Under the pieces are notes generated by a model. It searched no databases, was not told the origin of the DNA, and was given only the letters and a program-made list of their open reading frames with translations. From assembly GCA_964035545.1 (NCBI GenBank), contig OZ037767.1:21765628-21829627 (forward strand): a stretch of DNA of 64,000 nucleotides, written 5' to 3'. Made by a program: the position numbers and the translations under genes. This document shows positions 10,863-64,000 of this stretch, in pieces (positions within the stretch are counted from its first letter, which is position 1; every line of letters starts with the position of its first letter). Source of the DNA: Bugula neritina (lineage: Eukaryota; Bryozoa; Gymnolaemata; Cheilostomatida; Bugulidae).

Positions 10863-13800
10863 TGATGTTTTATATGTTTCTCTTTTTCTGTCACCACTAA
10901 GTAGATATAACTTTGTCATCTACGAGTTAGTTTTGTGACGACTGAAATTTTCTGTCTTTAGGTGAGCGGAAGAAGAGACTGGAAGCTGTGAGAACTCAGC
11001 TAGAGACAGAAATAGATGACCTGACCGCCAATCTATTTGAGGTGCTTTAGCCCACACAACCTCTGTTGAATTGTTATCAACTTAAAATATTTTGACTTAT
11101 ACTTACATATACTTCACAGTGTTGAAAGCTCCTTTTGCTGGAAAACCCCTGTAATGCTTGGCAATTCTGAACTGGATTGTTCATAATATTTAAATAAGGG
11201 ATAGCATTGCTAATACACTGGCACACTGACACTAACACACTAACACTGACACACTAACACACTGGCACACTGACACTAATACACTAATACTGACACACTA
11301 ACACACTGGCACACTGACACTAACACACTAACACTGACACACTGGCACACTAACATACTGACACACTAACACACTAACACACTGACACACTGACACACAC
11401 TGACATTGGCATACTATACTATGACACTGACACACTGACACTGACACACTAACACACTGACACTAACACACTGACACATGTAGCTTGAATCTCACTAAAT
11501 CTCAAGGAAATCATTTGACAGGGTTGCCTTTTCTGAGAATTCCATCTATATAATTAGTCTGATAAACTATTCTGCTTGTAATTTTGTTTGGGGGGTTTAG
11601 CTCTCCAGTTTCCAATTAGCCTTGAACAATAGTTATAGACAGTTTGGTTGATGGTTCTGTTTTATTTGTGACGGTGATGTAGAATGCTAACAAGATGGTG
11701 GTGGAAGCAAATGTGAAGAGAATGGCCTCGGAGACTAACCTGGAACAGGCTCAGACTAAGGTATAAACATGTCATGTGATCAAACCAAAGTATAAACATG
11801 TCACGTGATCAAACCAAGGTATAAACATGTCATGTGATCAAACCAAGGTATAAACATGTCATGTGATCAAACCAAGGTATAAACATGTCATGTGACTAAA
11901 CCAAAGTATAGACTGGGATTGGTAATAACACCTGCGTAGGCCATGTTGTAGACTTCATTTAAAGGATGCTAATTTTCTTTGGTAGTATATCCTATATATT
12001 GTTTCACCGTTCTCAATATAGCTGTGATATGATTATATGCAGCCTAGTGCTTTGCATAGACATAGACATAGACATATTATTGATGGGAAATCTTATTTTA
12101 TTGTTCATAAGATGCATTATTAAAAGTTTAAAATGTTCTTTTAAAATGTGATGTCTAGGTAGCCCAGCTGCAAGCTGATATTGTGGCCATGAAGACTTTG
12201 TTAGCCAATAACGTGTCCTCCACCGTAAGCAGTAAGTAAAACTCTACTATTCTACTGTATATGTCAATACTATTCTACTTAATGTTGTCTTGCTGATTTA
12301 TTTTGGATCATGTTACCCCAGGCTCTATTCCAACTCAAATGTCGGGTGAAGGCAAATCACAAACCTCTGGTCAGCCAGCGCCTGTGAAGAAAAAGTTCAG
12401 TTTAACTAAGAATACTTTTCGACGTAAAAGTCAGCAGAAGGCGTCGGCGAGTTCTCTAGGAAGTCTCAACTGTGACGGAGAAAAATCTGCCGTGGCCAAC
12501 AGTGCTGGAAGTACAGTGGATAGTAGAGAGTGGAAATACTCTGATGTGCTGGTAAGTGTCGGTGATGTGTGGGGTCAAGGTCAACAGGGTGTATGTTCCT
12601 ACTGTGACTTATATGTTTGTTTACATTGAGGCATTTTCTTGACAAACACAGTTGTTTTTAGAGAATTAGTGATATTTCCTCATAGAGAAACATGTGAATA
12701 AACAAACATTGTACAGGGCTGAGATATTCTGATTGATTGAACAGTTTAGGAAGATATTTGCCAGGCTCACTGTATGTTGCTCTTATTGAGTGCATCAATC
12801 TTCGCTGGCAAAACCATTAAGTGTTAAAAACATTGCAGTGTGTTTTTTTAATCTGGTCTGGCCATAGTTCTCTAAAATGTAATCCAACACTGTATTGTAG
12901 TACTAAGTTATAGTATATAATACAATGATGTAGTGTATACTATACTGTTATCAGGTAGTATGATAGTATAGTGGCATAGCATTATGTCAGCTGGAAGGAA
13001 CAGTTGTACTTATCTCAGTTTCTCTGCGATTTGCAAAACCTTGAGTTCATCTTTTGGCACAACAGTGCTCTTCGATTTCATCTTTTAGCTCTTGGCCTAC
13101 CAAGATATACATTTTATAAAAAATTCCCAACATTATTAAGCTTACAAGTGATTTACAATCAGAATGAAGGATAAATAGAGACAAACTTGTATTGGGGAAA
13201 TTCTAAAGAAGGTTGTAAAGATATGCAAGTACTGGTTTGCTGCATAAGGATCTTTGTAATGTAAAACTATGCAATGTTATGGCAGTCACCTTGATGGTTA
13301 TAGGAGGATTCTGTGGGCCTGGAAGAGTTTAAACTCTGGAAGAAGTCTCCAGAAATCTCTGAAGAATCTCCATTTATTAGAAGACTGGTGGCAGAAGATG
13401 TGAGACCCTGTCTCAACTTCTCTAGTAAAGAGGTGCATTAGTTATATGATTGTAATTCATGTAAACAAGGACTCGCTAGTTGTATGATCGGCAATGGTAA
13501 ATTCAATTTAGTCTTTTCAGGGAACCTATAGAATTTCTGTTTGATTTATAAGTAAAATGGATTCACTAAAATATGGTTCGTTCATTAAAAGCTTCATGGA
13601 GTTACCATACCCCCCTCATGAACCTGTTTATAGGTACATGCTGCAAGAGACTCAAGTGCGGACAACTTCATGTGCATAAGTTCATGTGGCTGTAGATTGG
13701 ATACACTCTAGAACCAATACATTGTCATGACATTCCTCGGCATGTGTGGTTTCAATTAGTAGTTTCTAGTCTGCCTGATAGATTTGTCATTGATTAGTGT

Positions 13801-14062
13801 GTCTCTCAGATCTTGGTCATTAATACTGAACTAGTAGGGAAACCCATAGTCCCATACTAGGTTTATCAGTAGCTAAAGGAAACTGCGATTGTGATCTCTT
13901 TGTCAGTTGAAGAGATTTATTTTGTGTTTTTGTTAAATATAGTTACAACAGAAAAGTGTGGTGATAATATTGACCTGATGAGTTTAGACTTTGCTGATGG
14001 TAGTATTAGCAGCAGCAGCAACAGTAGCAGCAGTAGATGATAGTAGTAGCAGTAGTAGTACC

Positions 14063-14144
<82 letters not shown>

Positions 14145-17100
14145 CTAGTAGTACTAGTAGTAGTAGTAGTAGTAGTACTAGTAGTAGTAGTAGTGGTAGT
14201 GGTGGTGGTACTGGTGGTGGTACTGGTGGTGGTACTGGTGGTGGTACTGGTGGTACTGGTGGTAGTGGTGGTAGTGGTGGTAGTAGTAGTAGTAGCAGCA
14301 GTAGTAGCAGTAGTAGCAGTAGTAGCAGCTTTAGAAGTGAGAGCAGTGCCAACAGTAGCTATTATATTATTTGTAATCTATAAATTAATCTTATTTTGTT
14401 TCTTTTCCTCAGACTTCAGAGGCCCTACTAAAAGATATATTGCAGAACGTTCTCTCCATAGAGCCTGTTCAGACTCCTCAGAAACGGTTTGTCAACTTAT
14501 ATTCCTGCATTCAGTTTGTGACAATATACTGCATTCTACCCTGTTATTATTTAAGGAGCAGCCGTGGTCTAGGGGTTAGCACGTTTGTCTAGTAAACATG
14601 AAGCCATGGGTTCGAGCCCCAACAAAGGCCATTGGGGATGTTAGGAAGAGCATTCAGTCATAATTGCTCCTGTGCCCCATCTGAATAAGTGCTTTGCTCG
14701 ATTTAAAAAACACCCCTTCCATTAGGGGTTTCTCACATGGATGGTGACTATAAACTTGCATGAGTTACCTTGTCCTTCTGTATGCATAAGTTTTATGATT
14801 CTATTTGTTTAACTATGTGAGAGCCTGAGAGGCAAGTGATGCACTATTTTAAGGGTTTTTTTCACTATAACATGTACGAAAAATATTGACATGAAATATG
14901 TTCTCAACTTTCTGGTAACTTGGGAATTTAGTTTAGTCATAACAAATATCAGTATTGTTTTCTATGTAGTCGCCAAAAACTCAAATTCAGTGGTTTTTAT
15001 TTTAGATATTTATAGAAGCAGCTTTTTTACAGTCAAACCAGTTTATATGTCTAAATTGTTCGGTGTACAGTGTGAATGTGTCACCAATATGTACAACTAA
15101 CTTTCCGTCATGCATTATGATATCTAATCATAGTATAATGTATATCATTGGAGTTATCATCTTTTATTCTGTAGTGTCTGTTCACTATCTAATAGAGAAG
15201 TTATATGTGCCTATCAAATACATGTCACAGCCAATCAGCATCTCCTTTTTGTGTGTCAAGATAGTAGAGACAAGGTAATGTTATTATATAACTGTGGTGA
15301 ACCTAACTCCAATAGCTCATTTTCTGCCATTCATTTGAAGACCTTTGAAGTGTTGTTTTTGCCACTAATGTAGCACAAATTTTTCAAGTCATTCAATTTG
15401 TTTTTAAGCTCTTCATGTGTCCTGCTTCATAGGAATTTATTTGGGCTTTTGAATCTGTGCCTTATGATAAAACTCAGTTTTTATTTTTTAACTAGTAAAG
15501 ATTTGTTAGCTGTACTCTGAAAAGAATATATAAATACTGTTTCTTCTTCACTATGTAGCTTGCGAGATAGAATTGTATATGTCAAGTAAATTAAGAGAAG
15601 TGCTAATGAAACGTAGGAACAATTTTGAAAATCCACATATTTCTACAAAATTTTTATTTATGAAGATTTGTATACTTATTTGTAAACCTTGTGTTTAATA
15701 ATAATTTTTTATCAAGTTGTGTCACAGCTAACATTGAATTACACCATCATATGTATTAGACAATATTTATTCTGTTACCCATCATCTAATTTAATTTATA
15801 ATGGCACAATACTTGTTGTCAATAGTAAAGCTGAAATTTTCATTAAGCTGATTCTTTGAGCAGCACCGGGCACCACCCCACTAGCACTCAAACTGCAAAA
15901 TACTAAGAACCCACTCTTAACTCCTGCTTTGTTTATTTAGTGTTTCGGTTGCAACATAACATATAATAATTTATTATATTTTATATTTTAGATTGTTACA
16001 GTATGCGAACTCTTCTCCTACCTCAGATGTATAAAACAGCAACTTTTCAGCAAACAGACAGGTAAATGCTTCCTGTGTAGATACTTACTGTGTAGATACT
16101 TCCTGTGTAGATACTTCCTGTGTAGATACTTTCCGTGTAGATACTTCCTGTGTAGATACTTCCTGTGTAGATACTTACTGTGTAACTACTTCCTGTGTAG
16201 ATACTTCCTGTGTAGATACTTACTGTGTAACTACTTCCTGTGTAGATACTTCCTGTGTATATACTTCCTGTGTATATACTTACTGTGTAGATACTTACTG
16301 TGTATATACTTCCTGTGTAGATACTTACTGTGTAGATACTTGCTGTGTAACTACTTCCTGTGTATATACTTCCTGTGTATATACTTACTGTGTAGATACT
16401 TACTGTGTATATACTTCCTGTGTAGATACTTACTGTGTAGATACTTGCTGTGTAACTACTTCCTGTGTATATACTTCCTGTGTAGATACTTACTGTGTAT
16501 ATACTTCCTGTGTAGATACTTACTGTGTAGATACTTGCTGTGTAGATACTTCCTGTGTAGCTACTTACCAAATTGCCTGTTGAAACAATAATTTTAATAG
16601 CAAGACCAAAGCTATGTTCACGTCATGCTCCTAAATGTAATATTTTCAAGAAATAGCATCACACATTTCATCTCTTTATTTCTAAGTTACACTTGGTTGT
16701 ATTTACTAGTTTTTAAAGAAATATAAGTTATAACCACATGTATTACTCAGCATGAGAAATTTCAAGTATATTTTGAGATGGAAAAATAGTGGACTGTTGA
16801 GCATGTCCTACTCCTAAAGCAATTTCTTATTTGTGTGTTGTCCATCAGTTTTACCTCAAAATCACTAGTTCCTATTGCTTCTAATGGATCTGCATAGGAT
16901 GCTTCTACAAATGGATTTGCTCTCAGTTGTGGTAACTTATAGTTGTGGTTTTATCGATTTACACTGTCCCCATGCATCAAATAAAACATCCATGGAAACT
17001 CATTGTATATGATGCATAGGCAGCTGAATTCATCTAACATAATAGCTGCAGAGTTGTCTTCTTTAGACTTGGAACTGTTTGAAAAGATTAGACATATGAG

Positions 17101-17944
17101 GAAGAATATGGTTTTACAGAGACTTGGCTTTCCTCTCCTCTGATGTACTAAGTATATAACATTGTAATTGAATACACGTACATGTAAGTTCCTTTCTTCA
17201 TATTCCTGTGTTATATCTGATATATAGAAATTATACTCTATGCTTTTTGCTAAATGACAGCCACAACTTATTTGTTCCACCAAAATTCTGTTTACTTTTT
17301 GAAATAAAAATTCAACTCAAAATATTTTTTGTATGTTTTTGTAACCATTTGTTTGAATTTTGCACACATTTTTATTTTCTAGCAATACATTGTAATTGAA
17401 AAATACTTGAGTATTTGTTTATGATAAAAGTTTGGGAGAGAACAGATGTGACATATGCTCTTCGCAGCTAAAATAGTTGAGCTACTCCAGTTTACTCACT
17501 GATATTACTTTAGACTGTTATTCTCACCTATTCTAACTTATCTCGGCTTTTTCCAGCTTAAAGGTTGTTTTCAGCCATTTTATTGCAGAACATTTTTTAA
17601 TAATTTACCAAAACTTCAAGGGCAACTCCATTACTTTCCGCATGTTAGTTAGTCTGCTAGCTCAACCATCACATATGAACTTTAATACTCTTATATGTGT
17701 GTACAAACAGTTTACTTCTAGTAGTTACATCCCTTGTGTTAGATGAGAACTATTCACTTAGGCCTTCACCCCAGTATTTCATGAGGAAATTACTTTATAT
17801 GTAATGCAAAACTATGACTTGTGTATCGGTAGTTGTCTGTCCTTTGAGATTTCGTTGTTGCTATTAGCAATGTGCAGCACAAAGCATACAATGCTACTGC
17901 AGCGGCAGGAAATGAATATCTTGTTCTTTAGAGACCGTCACTAG
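10155..17944 (+). CDS. RAB3IP: Rabin8/GRAB-type Rab guanine nucleotide exchange factor
   Basis: Homologue of RAB3IP/RAB3IL1, whose Sec2 coiled coil exchanges GDP for GTP on Rab8/Rab3 in vesicle traffic and ciliogenesis. Exons: 10155-10205 and 10533-10593 (both provisional), 10962-11041, 11683-11760, 12159-12231, 12322-12551, 13304-13432, 14413-14486, 15175-15274, 15992-16061, 17868-17944. They total 341 codons including the stop, near the 382 residues of human GRAB. The Sec2 core reads EIDDLTANLFE, ANKMVVEANVKR and VAQLQADIVAMKTLL. A basic Ser-rich linker follows. The C-terminal half has EEFKLWKKSPEI, FIRRLVAEDVRPCLNFS, LSIEPV and IVTVCELFSYLRCIKQQLF, which align with the vertebrate C-terminal domain. 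The last exon (ending QRQEMNILFFRDRH) is accepted on phase and weak similarity to the family LRKEMSLAKLGYF ending. The initiator ATG at 10155 is tentative. RAB3IP and RAB3IL1 cannot be separated here. Confidence 0.8.
10806..10859. repeat. (TA)n microsatellite
   Basis: A pure TA dinucleotide run of about 54 bp in an intron of the Rabin8-like gene. Confidence 0.95.
11215..11478. repeat. Minisatellite of ACACTGACACACTAAC-type units
   Basis: About 260 bp of variable units built from ACACTGAC, ACACTAAC and ACACTGGC, in the middle of the intron 11042-11682 of the Rabin8-like gene. Confidence 0.9.
11761..11905. repeat. 29-bp minisatellite starting exactly at a splice donor
   Basis: Five consecutive 29-bp units, each starting GTATAAACATGTCA and ending AAACCAAG or AAACCAAA. 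The first base of the array is the first base of the intron, directly after the Rabin8 exon 11683-11760. The exon end (CTCAGACTAAG) resembles the unit end (ATCAAACCAAG), so each unit rebuilds a donor-like AAG/GTATAA. Confidence 0.95.
13992..14335. repeat. Triplet repeat tract (AGT)n, then (GGTGGTACT)n and (GGTAGT)n
   Basis: About 340 bp of trinucleotide-periodic sequence: mainly AGT with ACTAGT interruptions, then GGT/ACT and GGTAGT, then AGC/AGT. It ends some 75 bp before the acceptor of Rabin8 exon 14413-14486. It is open in several frames on both strands (polySer, polyVal, polyLeu), which is a by-product of periodicity. Confidence 0.95.
14555..14770 (+). mobile_element. tRNA-derived SINE, copy 1
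   Basis: Begins GGAGCAGCCGTGGTCTAG with A-box-like TGGTCTAGGGGTTAGC, followed about 30 bp later by a B box, GGTTCGAGCCC. A body follows with TTCAGTCATAATTGCTCCTG and GACTATAAACTTGCATGA. The same order of blocks recurs in inverted orientation at 45661-45864 and 48760-48941, which shows a dispersed family. It sits in the intron between Rabin8 exons 14413-14486 and 15175-15274. Confidence 0.85.
16065..16566. repeat. 15-bp minisatellite next to a splice donor
   Basis: About 33 copies of GATACTTCCTGTGTA with variants (TTACTG, TTGCTG, AACTAC), starting 4 bases into the intron after Rabin8 exon 15992-16061. Because the unit is a multiple of three, long pentapeptide-repeat frames (YTGSI-type) open on the minus strand. 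They are not genes. Confidence 0.95.
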
Positions 17945-20900
17945 TAACTTGTTCTATAAACCTATGTGTTGTTGTTGGCTTCACTTGATTCGTCATCTTA
18001 CAGTTCAGCTCAGTTTGAATGCATTAGTGTTGTGTTTTAAGATTGTAAATTAATACCTTCAGTGTTTCACTACAACTAGTCCTAGCCTCTGTAAGAGACT
18101 TCACTTTGAAGGAAATTCTCTGTTGCTGTCCTGATGTTCTCTCCGTCCTTCTGGTCAGACTCTAGAATATCAGAATTTTCTATTCCCTGAGCCCATGGCA
18201 CTTACCGCTGAAATAATGTACAGCTTTAGCAGTTTTGGAGTGTTTTCTATTCTTACAGTTATATTGGTGTTGTCAATGTGAAAAGCCAAGAGAGATAAAT
18301 TCAATATATAAACTATTCCCATAAAATTACCATTTTTCATTTTTTGAGATTGGAGATTAGATAATTTTGTTTTTTTTGTTGAGATTATCAAATCTTCAAT
18401 CTCAAAAAACCTCACCCAGGCTTTAATTTGAGTGACCCAAAAACATATTTGAAGATTTGTTAGCACAGCTTCTGTTTTACATTAAGTCAGATTTATTGTA
18501 ATTAGCTGACCCAAAACTATGATTGCAGTTCGATGGGGCAAACAATAAAGCTGTTAATAGGCACTGAATGTCAAATATTGATTGATTAGTGAGGTAACTA
18601 GCAGTGTAAACAAGGTGATGTAACAGAATGCATTCATCACAGCTATATCAATAGATACATTGATTACCAACATATTAGCTTACTCCTTCATCTTAAGCCT
18701 TATCCAACTATTAGATGGAGGATTGAGTGCACAAGATTTCAGTTAGTACATTCACTGTGATTATGATTCAGGTTAGTTGTTTTAACAAATATAACTATTT
18801 TATTTTTTGCTAGTATGATAATATTATGGTAACACTTCCATAATAATTGTATGATTTTTAAATAGTGTAGGTATAATACAACATTTTGTGCGATGGAAAA
18901 ATTAGTTTTTAGCTTAGAAGAGTTGAAGCACATGTGTGCATGGTGTTCCGTTAGTATATTGGGTATGTTACGTACAGTATGGAATCAGCCGTTTTGCCTG
19001 ACTGGAAAAGGCTGCTTAATTAAGATACTATAAATAAGCAAGATAGGAATGCCTTGTTGAATATAAATCAAATATAATTTAATACAAAATACCTATATAA
19101 AATGTGGCAATGTTACGGTAGCATTATTCCTTTAATCAGTGTGACCATCTCATCTCTCTGCTGAAGTGACTTTCAGCAGGTTCTTTAAGTAGCTAGATAG
19201 TCTAGGTTTGGGGGTTGAGGGAGCTACCCTGTAATATTATATTCTAGGCTGTCTAGAGCAATGATGTTGAATGAACAAATTGTTTTTATGAGTCTTGGTT
19301 TTGTTTGAAAATTATGGCAAGTTGAAGCTGTCGCTCTTAACATTTTAAGTTTAATTATAGACTAAAGCTGAAAATAGCATAGCTTTGTCCAAGAGAGTAC
19401 GTAGATTGTATTTCACTAGGAAACTGGCACTGCCATCCATAACATACTGTTTCATGTTAACCATTAGCTGTATTTTATAAGTTGGCTCTATGTATTGTTT
19501 TATGGCTTTCTGCTTTAGTCAGCAGTGATTAGCCATATTTTCTCTTCATTGATTTTATTCAATGCATATAATAAAGCCATTATGTTCTTTACATTTGATT
19601 ATTTGTCTTTTGGAATAGCTATATGCATATCCACTCTATAGCTTTCACTTTATTCAATACAGTTTTTAGTTAAACCAGTCAGCAGGCTGCTTGGAAATTA
19701 TTCAATTTGGTCAAACACTGGTGAAAGAGCCGTATATTTAGATTATTTCAAACCTTTTATGTTGATTATTAAATATTGTTAAGGCGGTTATTATGTTCTA
19801 TACAGAAAGCATTCTGTCACCATAGCAACATTAGACATGGCTACTTGAGTCTGGATTACCTTACAATAACTATGTTATTTGTTACAGCAGCCTTAGAGCT
19901 AGCAGTAACAGCAGTACTTTATGCTATACTATTCTAATTCATGCATCTACTTACAGGTAAGTGCTCGTATAAACTTACTTGTTCTTTGTAGTATCTTTAA
20001 AATTATCTGTAAATTGTGCAATGGCTTTCAATAAGGAGACAATTATGAATGTTTTAGAATAAAACTACATAGTGCATAAGTTTAGTCAAATTTAATAAAG
20101 GAAAGAGAGTATTTAGTGGTGGCAGTGTGCTAGGCTGCTAGCATGGTGAAGGCAGCTACATATTTTGTTTCTGAGAATATAACTAGCGCCATATTTAGAC
20201 GTAGTCTTCTGGAAAATGCTTCAACTTCAAATATACCAAATGTTTCTCCAACTGCAATAGTTTTTATTTCATAATTTTCAATAATCTGTATTTCGTATTA
20301 GTAATGGTTGTTTATACATTATTATGTTGTTTTCCATGCGGTTAAAGAAATTAGCTCAACTCTTATAAGTTTTATAGCTGTAGTGGATATTGTTCAGAAT
20401 TATTATATTAAATTGAAAGTTATGCATATACTGGATATTCTCAAAATAGGCATTCATGTATATAAACTGTCCTTCAACTTACACTTATAGTTGAAATTAT
20501 AAAATATGTTATACAACTTGATTGGGCTCAGCGCCGTTTGAAACTTTAGCCTTAGCAGTCTGTAAAAGTGTGTGCTAGACAAGTTGGGTGGTGTATGTTA
20601 AGTGGTGTAAATAAAGTGGTGTAGGTTGATTGGTCTAAGGTTGTCACAGTATCAGTATAAATACATAGATGGCGTTTTTAGACACCATGCATTTAGTTTA
20701 CCAAATAATAAAATTCCCCAGTTTATTTCAGCCCTAATATTTCCATTTTTATTAGCCTGTTAAAAGAGTGTAATCTGGAGCATATTCACATGCGCCCATT
20801 CTAGTTGTGTTTAGTTGCTATCACTACTAGCTGTTGATTAAATAGCACCATAGCTAAATCTAACTGTGTAATTACAGTGTCATATTATGTTTATTCAATA

Positions 20901-21267
20901 TCTTTATCGGGCATGCATAAATAGGAAAATCTAAATCTGACAAGCTGTATTAGTTTGTTTGTTTTTAGAGCTAAATTGAAGCAAGCCAACTAATTAGTTT
21001 CCTACCGGTTTTTAAAATGTCTATTGAACATTAATCTTGTAGCAAGTATTCTGATAGCATTCCTATTATCAATATTTCCTATATATTATCAAGATTTCCT
21101 ATATATTATATTATCAAAAATTTCCTACGTAGTATTAATATATCCTATTATATTAATAAGATTTTCCAAAACCTAGATATTATTAGTATTTTGTAGATAT
21201 CATGAATATATCCCATGTATTATTGTAGACTATAAAACTGCACACTATAGTTGATTAAAAACCCAAA
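17945..21267. other. Intergenic region before the dynein gene
   Basis: About 3.3 kb of AT-rich DNA with scattered short frames on both strands, none with recognisable protein character or splice context. I find no repeat array or element in it. The dynein promoter and 5'UTR must be at its right end. Confidence 0.45.

Positions 21268-64000
<42,733 letters not shown>

Noticed and set aside
13984-14579. Poly-Ser, poly-Val and poly-Leu frames on both strands
   Set aside because: All are translations of one triplet tract; the only real exon here is 14413-14486 of the Rabin8-like gene.
14555-14640. A genuine tRNA gene
   Set aside because: A and B boxes are present, but no acceptor stem pairs and the same sequence continues into a body shared with other copies, so it is a SINE head.
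16047-16591. Pentapeptide-repeat frames (YTGSI and related)
   Set aside because: By-products of a 15-bp intronic minisatellite whose unit is a multiple of three.

Overview
This is a window of an animal nuclear genome: AT-rich, with GT-AG introns, tRNA-derived SINEs, MITE-like elements and many minisatellites. The gene content (TAF12, a Rabin8-type Rab exchange factor and a ciliary outer-arm dynein heavy chain) says metazoan. The compact introns and protein sequences fit an invertebrate, perhaps a lophotrochozoan, but the species cannot be read from the sequence. All gene models come from reading splice sites, reading-frame phase and protein family resemblance by eye.

Layout. (1) 1-948, minus strand: the first two coding exons of a short-chain dehydrogenase/reductase, which runs off the left edge. 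(2) 949-5029: AT-rich intergenic DNA holding two non-autonomous elements with terminal inverted repeats (2394-3150 and 3255-4019). (3) 5030-7698, plus: TAF12, a histone-fold subunit of TFIID/SAGA, with a poly(A) signal at 7881. (4) About 10155-17944, plus: a RAB3IP/RAB3IL1 (Rabin8/GRAB) homologue in eleven exons, most of them phase-consistent; the 5' end is provisional. (5) 17945-21267: intergenic, nothing recognised. (6) 21268 to beyond 64000, plus: an axonemal dynein heavy chain of the DNAH5/DNAH8 class. Sixty-seven core coding exons join in phase to 3817 codons, covering tail, linker, AAA1-AAA4, stalk with microtubule-binding domain and the start of AAA5. AAA6 and the C-terminal domain lie to the right.

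The most unusual features are in the dynein locus. A 792-codon open exon at 23942-26317 has its own well-placed ATG and joins in phase 0 to core exon 4, so it looks like an alternative first exon giving a long hydrophilic N-terminal extension. Frame-preserving optional exons lie at 27219-27293 and 38863-38916, and there is a 30-nt microexon at 54508-54537. About twenty intronic tandem arrays are present, many starting or ending within tens of bases of a splice site. In several the repeated unit carries a copy of the exon end plus the donor, or of the acceptor plus the exon start.

I see no CRISPR array, operon-like defence system, functional tRNA or rRNA gene, or viral gene.
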